Assembly: GCA_963971405.1 (NCBI GenBank)
Contig: OZ020487.1
Coordinates: 19,205,371 to 19,269,370 of the forward strand
Reading direction: 5' to 3'
Length of the DNA: 64,000 bases
Source of the DNA: Psococerastis gibbosa
Lineage: Eukaryota; Arthropoda; Insecta; Psocodea; Psocidae
Shown: piece by piece, positions 11,433-25,400 of the stretch
How the letters are laid out: each line of letters opens with the position of its first letter
Position numbering within the stretch: the first letter of the stretch is position 1
Notes under the pieces: model-generated
Told to the model about the DNA's origin: nothing
Database searches by the model: none
What the model saw: only the letters and a program-made list of their open reading frames with translations
Translations under genes and position numbers: made by a program

Positions 11433-14237
11433 ATTCTTGTCGAATGAATTTTTTGTAGCTACATTTACACCGATGAACACGCTGGAGCAATTGCCAAATG
11501 TTAGATACAATACAATGAGCCAAAATAAGCAAAATTAAGACACCTATATCTTTTTAAAACCTTTAAAAAAAATAAAATAAGTAATTAGCTATTTTTCGTA
11601 TTCTTGCCGTATGAATTTTTTTAAGCTACATTTACACCGATGAACACGCAGGAGCAATTGCTCAATGTTACGTACAACACATGGAGCCAAAATAAGCAAA
11701 ATAAAGACACCTATATCTTTTTAAAACCTTTAAAAAAAAAAAATAAGTAAATAGCTATTTTTCTTATTCTTGTCGAATGAATTTTTTTTAGCCACATTTA
11801 CACCGATGAACACGCAGTAACAATTGCTCAATGTTAAGTACAATACAATGAGCCAAAATTAGCAAAATTAAGACACCTATATCTTTTTAAAACCTTTAAA
11901 AAAAATAAAATAAGTAAATAGCTATTTTTCTTATTCTTGTCGAATGAATTTTTTTTAGCCACATTTACGCCGATGAACACGCAGGAACAATTGCTCAGTG
12001 TTAAGTACAATACAATGAGCCAAAATAAGCAAAATTAAGACACCTATATCTTTTTAAAACCTTTAAAAAAAATAAAATAAGCAAATAGCTATTTTTCTTA
12101 TTCTTGTCGAATGAATTTTTTTTAGCTACATTTACACCGATGAACACGTAGGAGCAATTGCTCAATGTTAAGTACAATACAATGAGCCAAAATAAGCAAA
12201 ATTAAGACACTCATATCATATCAAGACCTTTAAAAAAAAAAATAAGTATATAGCTATTTTTCGTATTCTTGTCGAATGAATTTTTTGTAGCTACATTTAC
12301 ACCGATGAACACGCTGGAGCAATTGCCTAATGTTAGATACAGTACAGTGAGCTAAAATAAGCAAAATTAAGACACCTATATCTTTTTAAAACCTTTAAAA
12401 AAAATAAAATAAGTAAATAGCTATTTTTCTTATTCTTGTCGAATGAATTTTATGTAGCTACATTTACACCGATGAACACGCAGGAGCAATTGCTCAATGT
12501 TAAGTACAATACAATGAGCCAAAATAAGCAAAATTAAGACACCAATATCTTTTTAAAACCTTTAAAAAAAATAAAATAAGTAAATAGCTATTTTTCTTAT
12601 TCTTGTCGAATGAATTTTTTTTAGCTACATTTACACCGATGAACACGCAGGAGCAATTGCTCAATGTTAAGTACAATACAATGAGCCAAAATAAGCAAAA
12701 TTAAGACACTCATATCATATCAAGACCTTTAAAAAATAAAATAAGTATATAGCTATTTTTCGAATTCTTGTCGAATGAATTTTTTGTAGCTACATTTACA
12801 CCGATGAACACGCTGGAGCAATTGCCTAATGTTAGATACAATACAATGAGCCAAAATAAGCAAAATTAAGACACCTATATCTTTTTAAAACCTTTAAAAA
12901 AAATAAAATAAGTAATTAGCTATTTTTCGTATTCTTGCCGTATGAATTTTTTTAAGCTACATTTACACCGATGAACACGCAGGAGCAATTGCTCAATGTT
13001 AAGTACAATACATGGAGCCAAAATAAGCAAAATAAAGACACCTATATCTTTTTAAAACCTTTAAAAAAAAAAATAAGTAAATAGCTATTTGTCTTATTCT
13101 TGTCGAATGAATTTTTTTTAGCCACATTTACACCGATGAACACGCAGTAACAATTGCTCAATGTTAAGTACAATACAATGAGCCAAAATTAGCAAAATTA
13201 AGACACCTATATCTATTTAAAACCTTTAAAAAAAATAAAATAAGTAAATAGCTATTTTTCTTATTCTTGTCGAATGAATTTTTTTCAGCTACATTTACAC
13301 CGATGAACACGCAGGAGCAATTGTTCAATGTTAAGTACAATACAATGAGCCAAAATAAGCCAAATTAAGACACCCTTATCATATCAAGACCTTTAAAAAA
13401 AATAAAATAAGTAAATAGCAATTTTTTTTATTCTTGTCGAATGAATTTTTTTAGCAACATTTACACCGATGAACACGCTGGAGCAATTGCCTAATGTTAG
13501 ATACAGTACAGTGAGCCAAAATAAGCAAAATTAAGACACCTATATCTTTTTAAAACCTTTAAAAAAAAATAAAATAAGTAATTAGCTATTTTTCGTATTC
13601 TTGCCGTATGAATTTTTTTAAGCTTCATTTACACCGATGAACACGAAGGAGCAATTGCTCAATGTTAAGTACAATACATTGAGCCGAAATAAGCAAAATA
13701 AAGGCACCTATATCTTTTTAAAACCTTTAAAAAAAATAAAATAAGTAAATAGCTATTTTTCTTATTCTTGTCGAATGAATTTTTTTTAGCCACATTTACA
13801 CCGATGAACACGCAAGAACAATTGCTCAATGTTAAGTACAATACAATGAGCCAAAATAAGCAAAATTAAGACACCTATATCTTTTTAAAACCTTTAAAAA
13901 AAATAAAATAAGTAAATAGCTATTTTTCTTATTCTTGTCGAATGAATTTTTTTTAGCTACATTTACACCGATGAACACGCAGGAGCAATTGCTCAATGTT
14001 AAGTACGATACAATGAGCCAAAATAAGCAAAATAAAGACACCTATATTTTTTTAAAACCTTTAAAAAAAATAAAATGAATGAATGAATTTTTTTTAGCTA
14101 CATTTACACCGATGAACACGCAGGAACAATTGCTCAATGTTAAGTACAATACAATGAGCCGAAATAAGCCAAATTAAGACACCCGTGTCATATCAAGACC
14201 TTTAAAAAAATAAAATAAGTATATAGCTATTTTTCGT
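11433..14237. repeat. 17-mer HOR unit, 2,805 bp, copy 2 (block A)
   Basis: Near-identical tandem duplicate of 8,628-11,432. The match continues 22 bp past the unit to 14,259 and breaks at 14,260, where T replaces the G found at 11,455 (TTTTTTGTAGC becomes TTTTTTTTAGC). The equivalent block B region (about 19.05-21.88 kb) has this unit only once. This copy is therefore a later local insertion in block A, or was lost from B. Confidence 0.92.
13955..14095 (+). repeat. Truncated 141-bp monomer, copy 2
   Basis: Same 26-bp deletion and GAAT triplet (from 14,077); the 2,805 bp tandem duplicate of the copy at 11,150. Confidence 0.95.
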
Positions 14238-15900
14238 ATTCTTGTCGAATGAATTTTTTTTAGCTACATTTACACCGATGAACACGCAGGAGCAATTGCT
14301 CAATGTTAAGTACGATACAATGAGCTAAAATAAGCAAAATTAAGACACTCATATCATATCAAGGCCTTTAAAAAAAACAAAAAGTATATAGCTATTTTTC
14401 GTATTCTTGTCGAATGAATTTTTTGTAGCTACATTTACACCGATGAACACGCTGGAGCAATTGCCTAATGTTAGATACAGTACAATGAGCCAAAATAAGC
14501 AAAATTAAGACACCTTTATCTTTTTAAAACCTTTAAAAAAAATAAAATAAGTAATTAGCTATTTTTCGTATTCTTGCCGTATGAATTTTTTTAAGCTTCA
14601 TTTACACCGATGAACACGCAGGAGCAATTGCTCAATGTTAAGTACAATACATTGAGCCAAAATAAGCAAAATAAAGACACCTATATCTTTTTAAAACCTT
14701 TAAAGAAAATAAAATAAGTAAATAGCTATTTTTCTTATTCTTGTCGAATGAATTTTTTTTAGCCACATTTACACCGATGAACACGCAGGAACAATTGCTC
14801 AATGTTAAGTACAATACATTGAGCCAAAATAAGCAAAATAAAGACACCTATATCTTTTTAAAACCTTTAAAAAAAATAAAATAAGTAAATAGCTATTTTT
14901 CTTATTCTTGTCGAATGAATTTTATTTAGCTACATTTACACCGATGAACAATCAGGAGCAATTGCTCAATGTTAAGTTCAATACAATGAGCCAAAATAAG
15001 CAAAATTAAGACACCGTATCATATCAAGACCTTTAAAAAAAATAAAAAAAGGAAATAGCTATTTTTTTTATTCTTGTCGAATGAATTTTTTTAGCAACAT
15101 TTAAACCGATGAACACGCAGGAGCAATTGCTCAATGTCAAGTACAATACAACGAGCCAAAATAAGCAAAATTAAGACACCTATATCTTTTTAAAACCTTT
15201 AAAAAAATAAAATAAATAAATAGCTATTTTTCCTATTCTTGTCGAATGAATTTTTTGTAGCTACATTTACACCGATGAACACGCTGGAGCAATTGCCTAA
15301 TGTTAGATACAATACAATGAGCCAAAATAAGCAAAATTAAGACACCTATATCTTTTTAAAACCTTTAAAAAAAATAAAATAAGTAATTAGCTATTTTTCG
15401 TATTCTTGCCGTATGAATTTTTTTAAGCTACATTTACACCGATGAACACGCAGGAGCAATTGCTCAATGTTAAGTACAATACATGGAGCCAAAATAAGCA
15501 AAATTAAGACACCTATATCTTTTTAAAACCTTTAAAAAAATAAAATACGTAAATAGCTATTTTTCTTATTCTTGTCGAATGAATTTTTTTTAGCTACATT
15601 TACACCGATGAACACGCTGGAGCAATTGCTCAATGTTAATTACAATACAGTGAGCCACAATAAGCCAAATTAAGACACCCGTGTCATATCAAGACCTTTA
15701 AAAAAAATAAAATAAGTATATAGCAATTTTTCGTATTCTTGTCGAATGAATTTTTTGTAGCTACATTTACATCGATGTACAAGCAGGAGCAAGTGGTCAA
15801 TGTTAAGTACAATACAATGAGCCTAAATAAGCAAAATTAAGACACCTATATCTTTTAAAGACCTTTAAAAAAAATAAAATAAGTAAATAGTTATTTTTCT
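14238..15900. repeat. Tail of block A, single-copy order of satellite variants
   Basis: Ten monomers in the order: CAGGAGC with TACGATACAATGAGC, CTGG with ACCTTTATC, AAGCTTC with TTTAAAGAAAA, AGCCAC with GGAAC, AACAATCAGG, GCAACATTTAAACC with TGTCAAG and AACGAGCC, CTGG, CATGGAGCC with AAATACG, ATTACAATACAGTG, then ACATCGATGTACAAGC at 15,768. The same order is at 26.86-28.5 kb and, from the CTGG/ACCTTTATC monomer onward, closely matches the 12-mer at 47.46-49.46 kb. It ends in a junction near 15.9 kb that returns to monomers like those at 3,481. Confidence 0.85.
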
Positions 15901-17467
15901 TATTCTTGTCGAATGAATTTTTTTTAGCTACATTTACACCGATGAACACGCAGGAGCAATTGCTCAATGTTAAGTGCAATACAGTGAGCCAAAATAAGCA
16001 AAATTAAGACACTCATATCATATCAAGACCTTTAAAAAAAAAAAATAAGTATATAGCTATTTTTCGTATTCTTGTCGAATGAATTTTTTGTAGCTACATT
16101 TACACCGATGAACACGCTGGAGCAATTGCATAATGTTAGATACAATACAATGAGCCAAAATAAGCAAAATAAAGACACCTATATCTTTTTAATACCTTTA
16201 AAAAAAATAAAATATGTAATTAGCTATTTTTCGTATTCTTGCCGTATGAATTTTTTTAAGCTATATTTACACCGATGAACACGCAGGAGCAATTGCTCAA
16301 TGTTATGTACAATACATTGAGCCAAAATAAGCAAAATAAAGACACCTATATCTTTTTAAAACCTTTAAAAAAAAATAAGTAAATAGCTATTTTTCTTATT
16401 CTTGTCGAATGAATTTTTTTTAGCCACATTTACGCCGATGAACACGCAGGAACAATTGCTCAGTGTTAAGTACAATACAATGAGCCAAAATAAGCAAAAT
16501 TAAGACACCTATATCTTTTTAAAACCTTTAAAAAAAATAAAATAAGCAAATAGCTATTTTTCTTATTCTTGTCGAATGAATTTTTTTTAGCTACATTTAC
16601 ACCGATGAACACGCAGGAGCAATTGCTCAATGTTAAGTACAATACAATGAGCCAAAATAAGCAAAATTAAGACACTCATATCATATCAAGACCTTTAAAA
16701 AAAAAAATAAGTATATAGCTATTTTTCGTATTCTTGTCGAATGAATTTTTTGTAGCTACATTTACACCGATGAACACGCTGGAGCAATTGCCTAATGTTA
16801 GATACAGTACAGTGAGCTAAAATAAGCAAAATTAAGACACCTATATCTTTTTAAAACCTTTAAAAAAAATAAAATAAGTAAATAGCTATTTTTCTTATTC
16901 TTGTCGAATGAATTTTATGTAGCTACATTTACACCGATGAACACGCAGGAGCAATTGCTCAATGTTAAGTACAATACAATGAGCCAAAATAAGCAAAATT
17001 AAGACACCAATATCTTTTTAAAACCTTTAAAAAAAATAAAATAAATAAATAGCTATTTTTCTTATTCTTGTCGAATGAATTTTTTTTAGCTACATTTACA
17101 CCGATGAACACGCAGGAGCAATTGCTCAATGTTAAGTACAATACAATGAGCCAAAATAAGCAAAATTAAGACACTCATATCATATCAAGACCTTTAAAAA
17201 AAAAAATAAGTATATAGCTATTTTTCGAATTCTTGTCGAATGAATTTTTTGTAGCTACATTTACACCGATGAACACGCTGGAGCAATTGCCAAATGTTAG
17301 ATACAATACAATGAGCCAAAATAAGCAAAATTAAGACACCTATATCTTTTTAAAACCTTTAAAAAAAATAAAATAAGTAATTAGCTATTTTTCGTATTCT
17401 TGCCGTATGAATTTTTTTAAGCTACATTTACACCGATGAACACGCAGGAGCAATTGCTCAATGTTAC
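15901..17467. repeat. Start of block B
   Basis: Before about 15,900 the sequence follows the GTACAAGCAGG monomer with the AATAGTTATTTTTC variant. After it, the sequence follows 3,481 onward, including the rare pair TTAAGTGCAATACAGTGAG (about 15,970 and 3,550). From 16,072 the order parallels 5,645 onward with a shift of 10,427 bp. No non-satellite sequence lies at the join. Confidence 0.85.
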
Positions 17468-20400
17468 GTACAATACATGGAGCCAAAATAAGCAAAATAA
17501 AGACACCTATATCTTTTTAAAACCTTTAAAAAAAAAAATAAGTAAATAGCTATTTTTCTTATTCTTGTCGAATGAATTTTTTTTAGCCACATTTACACCG
17601 ATGAACACGCAGTAACAATTGCTCAATGTTAAGTACAATACAATGAGCCAAAATTAGCAAAATTAAGACACCTATATCTTTTTAAAACCTTTAAAAAAAA
17701 TAAAATAAGTAAATAGCTATTTTTCTTATTCTTGTCGAATGAATTTTTTTTAGCCACATTTACGCCGATGAACACGCAGGAACAATTGCTCAGTGTTAAG
17801 TACAATACAATGAGCCAAAATAAGCAAAATTAAGACACCTATATCTTTTTAAAACCTTTAAAAAAAATAAAATAAGTAAATAGCTATTTTTCTTATTCTT
17901 GTCGAATGAATTTTTTTCAGCTACATTTACACCGATGAACACGCAGGAGCAATTGCTCAATGTTAAGTACAATACAATGAGCCAAAATAAGCAAAATTAA
18001 GACACTCATATCATATCAAGACCTTTAAAAAAAAAAATAAGTATATAGCTATTTTTCGAATTCTTGTCGAATGAATTTTTTGTAGCTACATTTACACCGA
18101 TGAACACGCAGGAGCAATTGCTCAATGTTATGTACAATACATTGAGCCAAAATAAGCAAAATAAAGACACCTATATCTTTTTAAAACCTTTAAAAAAAAA
18201 ATAAGTAAATAGCTATTTTTCTTATTCTTGTCGAATGAATTTTTTTTAGCCACATTTACGCCGATGAACACGCAGGAACAATTGCTCAGTGTTAAGTACA
18301 ATACAATGAGCCAAAATAAGCAAAATTAAGACACCTATATCTTTTTAAAACCTTTAAAAAAAATAAAATAAGCAAATAGCTATTTTTCTTATTCTTGTCG
18401 AATGAATTTTTTTTAGCTACATTTACACCGATGAACACGCAGGAGCAATTGCTCAATGTTAAGTACAATACAATGAGCCAAAATAAGCAAAATTAAGACA
18501 CTCATATCATATCAAGACCTTTAAAAAAAAAAATAAGTATATAGCTATTTTTCGTATTCTTGTCGAATGAATTTTTTGTAGCTACATTTACACCGATGAA
18601 CACGCTGGAGCAATTGCCTAATGTTAGATACAGTACAGTGAGCTAAAATAAGCAAAATTAAGACACCTATATCTTTTTAAAACCTTTAAAAAAAATAAAA
18701 TAAGTAAATAGCTATTTTTCTTATTCTTGTCGAATGAATTTTATGTAGCTACATTTACACCGATGAACACGCAGGAGCAATTGCTCAATGTTAAGTACAA
18801 TACAGTGAGCCAAAATAAGCAAAATTAAGACACCAATATCTTTTTAAAACCTTTAAAAAAAATAAAATAAGTAAATAGCTATTTTTCTTATTCTTGTCGA
18901 ATGAATTTTTTTTAGCTACATTTACACCGATGAACACGCAGGAGCAATTGCTCAATGTTAAGTACAATACAATGAGCCAAAATAAGCAAAATTAAGACAC
19001 TCATGTCATATCAAGACCTTTAAAAAAAAAAATAAGTATATAGCTATTTTTCGAATTCTTGTCGAATGAATTTTTTGTAGCTACATTTACACCGATGAAC
19101 ACGCTGGAGCAATTGCCAAATGTTAGATACAATACAATGAGCCAAAATAAGCAAAATTAAGACACCTATATCTTTTTAAAACCTTTAAAAAAAATAAAAT
19201 AAGTAATTAGCTATTTTTCGTATTCTTGCCGTATGAATTTTTTTAAGCTACATTTACACCGATGAACACGCAGGAGCAATTGCTCAATGTTACGTACAAT
19301 ACATGGAGCCAAAATAAGCAAAATAAAGACACCTATATCTTTTTAAAACCTTTAAAAAAAAAAAATAAGTAAATAGCTATTTTTCTTATTCTTGTCGAAT
19401 GAATTTTTTTTAGCCACATTTACACCGATGAACACGCAGTAACAATTGCTCAATGTTAAGTACAATACAATGAGCCAAAATTAGCAAAATTAAGACACCT
19501 ATATCTTTTTAAAACCTTTAAAAAAAATAAAATAAGTAAATAGCTATTTTTCTTATTCTTGTCGAATGAATTTTTTTTAGCCACATTTACGCCGATGAAC
19601 ACGCAGGAACAATTGCTCAGTGTTAAGTACAATACAATGAGCCAAAATAAGCAAAATTAAGACACCTATATCTTTTTAAAACCTTTAAAAAAAATAAAAT
19701 AAGCAAATAGCTATTTTTCTTATTCTTGTCGAATGAATTTTTTTTAGCTACATTTACACCGATGAACACGTAGGAGCAATTGCTCAATGTTAAGTACAAT
19801 ACAATGAGCCAAAATAAGCAAAATTAAGACACTCATATCATATCAAGACCTTTAAAAAAAAAAATAAGTATATAGCTATTTTTCGTATTCTTGTCGAATG
19901 AATTTTTTGTAGCTACATTTACACCGATGAACACGCTGGAGCAATTGCCTAATGTTAGATACAGTACAGTGAGCTAAAATAAGCAAAATTAAGACACCTA
20001 TATCTTTTTAAAACCTTTAAAAAAAATAAAATAAGTAAATAGCTATTTTTCTTATTCTTGTCGAATGAATTTTATGTAGCTACATTTACACCGATGAACA
20101 CGCAGGAGCAATTGCTCAATGTTAAGTACAATACAATGAGCCAAAATAAGCAAAATTAAGACACCAATATCTTTTTAAAACCTTTAAAAAAAATAAAATA
20201 AGTAAATAGCTATTTTTCTTATTCTTGTCGAATGAATTTTTTTTAGCTACATTTACACCGATGAACACGCAGGAGCAATTGCTCAATGTTAAGTACAATA
20301 CAATGAGCCAAAATAAGCAAAATTAAGACACTCATATCATATCAAGACCTTTAAAAAATAAAATAAGTATATAGCTATTTTTCGAATTCTTGTCGAATGA

Positions 20401-22430
20401 ATTTTTTGTAGCTACATTTACACCGATGAACACGCTGGAGCAATTGCCTAATGTTAGATACAATACAATGAGCCAAAATAAGCAAAATTAAGACACCTAT
20501 ATCTTTTTAAAACCTTTAAAAAAAATAAAATAAGTAATTAGCTATTTTTCGTATTCTTGCCGTATGAATTTTTTTAAGCTACATTTACACCGATGAACAC
20601 GCAGGAGCAATTGCTCAATGTTAAATACAATACATGGAGCCAAAATAAGCAAAATAAAGACACCTATATCTTTTTAAAACCTTTAAAAAAAAAAATAAGT
20701 AAATAGCTATTTGTCTTATTCTTGTCGAATGAATTTTTTTTAGCCACATTTACACCGATGAACACGCAGTAACAATTGCTCAATGTTAAGTACAATACAA
20801 TGAGCCAAAATTAGCAAAATTAAGACACCTATATCTATTTAAAACCTTTAAAAAAAATAAAATAAGTAAATAGCTATTTTTCTTATTCTTGTCGAATGAA
20901 TTTTTTTCAGCTACATTTACACCGATGAACACGCAGGAGCAATTGTTCAATGTTAAGTACAATACAATGAGCCAAAATAAGCCAAATTAAGACACCCTTA
21001 TCATATCAAGACCTTTAAAAAAAATAAAATAAGTAAATAGCAATTTTTTTTATTCTTGTCGAATGAATTTTTTTAGCAACATTTACACCGATGAACACGC
21101 TGGAGCAATTGCCTAATGTTAGATACAGTACAGTGAGCCAAAATAAGCAAAATTAAGACACCTATATCTTTTTAAAACCTTTAAAAAAAAATAAAATAAG
21201 TAATTAGCTATTTTTCGTATTCTTGCCGTATGAATTTTTTTAAGCTTCATTTACACCGATGAACACGAAGGAGCAATTGCTCAATGTTAAGTACAATACA
21301 TTGAGCCAAAATAAGCAAAATAAAGGCACCTATATCTTTTTAAAACCTTTAAAAAAAATAAAATAAGTAAATAGCTATTTTTCTTATTCTTGTCGAATGA
21401 ATTTTTTTTAGCCACATTTACACCGATGAACACGCAAGAACAATTGCTCAATGTTAAGTACAATACAATGAGCCAAAATAAGCAAAATTAAGACACCTAT
21501 ATCTTTTTAAAACCTTTAAAAAAAATAAAATAAGTAAATAGCTATTTTTCTTATTCTTGTCGAATGAATTTTTTTTAGCTACATTTACACCGATGAACAC
21601 GCAGGAGCAATTGCTCAATGTTAAGTACGATACAATGAGCCAAAATAAGCAAAATAAAGACACCTATATTTTTTTAAAACCTTTAAAAAAAATAAAATGA
21701 ATGAATGAATTTTTTTTAGCTACATTTACACCGATGAACACGCAGGAACAATTGCTCAATGTTAAGTACAATACAATGAGCCGAAATAAGCCAAATTAAG
21801 ACACCCGTGTCATATCAAGACCTTTAAAAAAATAAAATAAGTATATAGCTATTTTTCGTATTCTTGTCGAATGAATTTTTTTTAGCTACATTTACACCGA
21901 TGAACACGCAGGAGCAATTGCTCAATGTTAAGTACGATACAATGAGCTAAAATAAGCAAAATTAAGACACTCATATCATATCAAGGCCTTTAAAAAAAAC
22001 AAAAAGTATATAGCTATTTTTCGTATTCTTGTCGAATGAATTTTTTGTAGCTACATTTACACCGATGAACACGCTGGAGCAATTGCCTAATGTTAGATAC
22101 AGTACAATGAGCCAAAATAAGCAAAATTAAGACACCTTTATCTTTTTAAAACCTTTAAAAAAAATAAAATAAGTAATTAGCTATTTTTCGTATTCTTGCC
22201 GTATGAATTTTTTTAAGCTTCATTTACACCGATGAACACGCAGGAGCAATTGCTCAATGTTAAGTACAATACATTGAGCCAAAATAAGCAAAATAAAGAC
22301 ACCTATATCTTTTTAAAACCTTTAAAGAAAATAAAATAAGTAAATAGCTATTTTTCTTATTCTTGTCGAATGAATTTTTTTTAGCCACATTTACACCGAT
22401 GAACACGCAGGAACAATTGCTCAATGTTAA
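17468..22430. repeat. 30-mer HOR unit, 4,963 bp, copy 1 (block B)
   Basis: Thirty monomers, including one 141-bp truncated copy at 21,577. GAATTC sites lie at 18,058, 19,053 and 20,384. The second copy follows directly. Its left edge is set by C at 17,467 (TTACGTA) against A at 22,430 (TTAAGTA). Order and sequence match block A (7.6-11.4 kb shifted by 10,427, then 14.26-14.8 kb shifted by 7,622). Confidence 0.92.
21577..21717 (+). repeat. Truncated 141-bp monomer, copy 3
   Basis: Same deletion (GAAT triplet from 21,699), in block B at the position equivalent to the copy at 13,955, shifted by 7,622 bp. Confidence 0.95.
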
Positions 22431-25400
22431 GTACAATACATGGAGCCAAAATAAGCAAAATAAAGACACCTATATCTTTTTAAAACCTTTAAAAAAAAAA
22501 ATAAGTAAATAGCTATTTTTCTTATTCTTGTCGAATGAATTTTTTTTAGCCACATTTACACCGATGAACACGCAGTAACAATTGCTCAATGTTAAGTACA
22601 ATACAATGAGCCAAAATTAGCAAAATTAAGACACCTATATCTTTTTAAAACCTTTAAAAAAAATAAAATAAGTAAATAGCTATTTTTCTTATTCTTGTCG
22701 AATGAATTTTTTTTAGCCACATTTACGCCGATGAACACGCAGGAACAATTGCTCAGTGTTAAGTACAATACAATGAGCCAAAATAAGCAAAATTAAGACA
22801 CCTATATCTTTTTAAAACCTTTAAAAAAAATAAAATAAGTAAATAGCTATTTTTCTTATTCTTGTCGAATGAATTTTTTTCAGCTACATTTACACCGATG
22901 AACACGCAGGAGCAATTGCTCAATGTTAAGTACAATACAATGAGCCAAAATAAGCAAAATTAAGACACTCATATCATATCAAGACCTTTAAAAAAAAAAA
23001 TAAGTATATAGCTATTTTTCGAATTCTTGTCGAATGAATTTTTTGTAGCTACATTTACACCGATGAACACGCAGGAGCAATTGCTCAATGTTATGTACAA
23101 TACATTGAGCCAAAATAAGCAAAATAAAGACACCTATATCTTTTTAAAACCTTTAAAAAAAAAATAAGTAAATAGCTATTTTTCTTATTCTTGTCGAATG
23201 AATTTTTTTTAGCCACATTTACGCCGATGAACACGCAGGAACAATTGCTCAGTGTTAAGTACAATACAATGAGCCAAAATAAGCAAAATTAAGACACCTA
23301 TATCTTTTTAAAACCTTTAAAAAAAATAAAATAAGCAAATAGCTATTTTTCTTATTCTTGTCGAATGAATTTTTTTTAGCTACATTTACACCGATGAACA
23401 CGCAGGAGCAATTGCTCAATGTTAAGTACAATACAATGAGCCAAAATAAGCAAAATTAAGACACTCATATCATATCAAGACCTTTAAAAAAAAAAATAAG
23501 TATATAGCTATTTTTCGTATTCTTGTCGAATGAATTTTTTGTTGCTACATTTACACCGATGAACACGCTGGAGCAATTGCCTAATGTTAGATACAGTACA
23601 GTGAGCTAAAATAAGCAAAATTAAGACACCTATATCTTTTTAAAACCTTTAAAAAAAATAAAATAAGTAAATAGCTATTTTTCTTATTCTTGTCGAATGA
23701 ATTTTATGTAGCTACATTTACACCGATGAACACGCAGGAGCAATTGCTCAATGTTAAGTACAATACAGTGAGCCAAAATAAGCAAAATTAAGACACCAAT
23801 ATCTTTTTAAAACCTTTAAAAAAAATAAAATAAGTAAATAGCTATTTTTCTTATTCTTGTCGAATGAATTTTTTTTAGCTACATTTACACCGATGAACAC
23901 GCAGGAGCAATTGCTCAATGTTAAGTACAATACAATGAGCCAAAATAAGCAAAATTAAGACACTCATGTCATATCAAGACCTTTAAAAAAAAAAATAAGT
24001 ATATAGCTATTTTTCGAATTCTTGTCGAATGAATTTTTTGTAGCTACATTTACACCGATGAACACGCTGGAGCAATTGCCAAATGTTAGATACAATACAA
24101 TGAGCCAAAATAAGCAAAATTAAGACACCTATATCTTTTTAAAACCTTTAAAAAAAATAAAATAAGTAATTAGCTATTTTTCGTATTCTTGCCGTATGAA
24201 TTTTTTTAAGCTACATTTACACCGATGAACACGCAGGAGCAATTGCTCAATGTTACGTACAATACATGGAGCCAAAATAAGCAAAATAAAGACACCTATA
24301 TCTTTTTAAAACCTTTAAAAAAAAAAAATAAGTAAATAGCTATTTTTCTTATTCTTGTCGAATGAATTTTTTTTAGCCACATTTACACCGATGAACACGC
24401 AGTAACAATTGCTCAATGTTAAGTACAATACAATGAGCCAAAATTAGCAAAATTAAGACACCTATATCTTTTTAAAACCTTTAAAAAAAATAAAATAAGT
24501 AAATAGCTATTTTTCTTATTCTTGTCGAATGAATTTTTTTTAGCCACATTTACGCCGATGAACACGCAGGAACAATTGCTCAGTGTTAAGTACAATACAA
24601 TGAGCCAAAATAAGCAAAATTAAGACACCTATATCTTTTTAAAACCTTTAAAAAAAATAAAATAAGCAAATAGCTATTTTTCTTATTCTTGTCGAATGAA
24701 TTTTTTTTAGCTACATTTACACCGATGAACACGTAGGAGCAATTGCTCAATGTTAAGTACAATACAATGAGCCAAAATAAGCAAAATTAAGACACTCATA
24801 TCATATCAAGACCTTTAAAAAAAAAAATAAGTATATAGCTATTTTTCGTATTCTTGTCGAATGAATTTTTTGTAGCTACATTTACACCGATGAACACGCT
24901 GGAGCAATTGCCTAATGTTAGATACAGTACAGTGAGCTAAAATAAGCAAAATTAAGACACCTATATCTTTTTAAAACCTTTAAAAAAAATAAAATAAGTA
25001 AATAGCTATTTTTCTTATTCTTGTCGAATGAATTTTATGTAGCTACATTTACACCGATGAACACGCAGGAGCAATTGCTCAATGTTAAGTACAATACAAT
25101 GAGCCAAAATAAGCAAAATTAAGACACCAATATCTTTTTAAAACCTTTAAAAAAAATAAAATAAGTAAATAGCTATTTTTCTTATTCTTGTCGAATGAAT
25201 TTTTTTTAGCTACATTTACACCGATGAACACGCAGGAGCAATTGCTCAATGTTAAGTACAATACAATGAGCCAAAATAAGCAAAATTAAGACACTCATAT
25301 CATATCAAGACCTTTAAAAAATAAAATAAGTATATAGCTATTTTTCGAATTCTTGTCGAATGAATTTTTTGTAGCTACATTTACACCGATGAACACGCTG

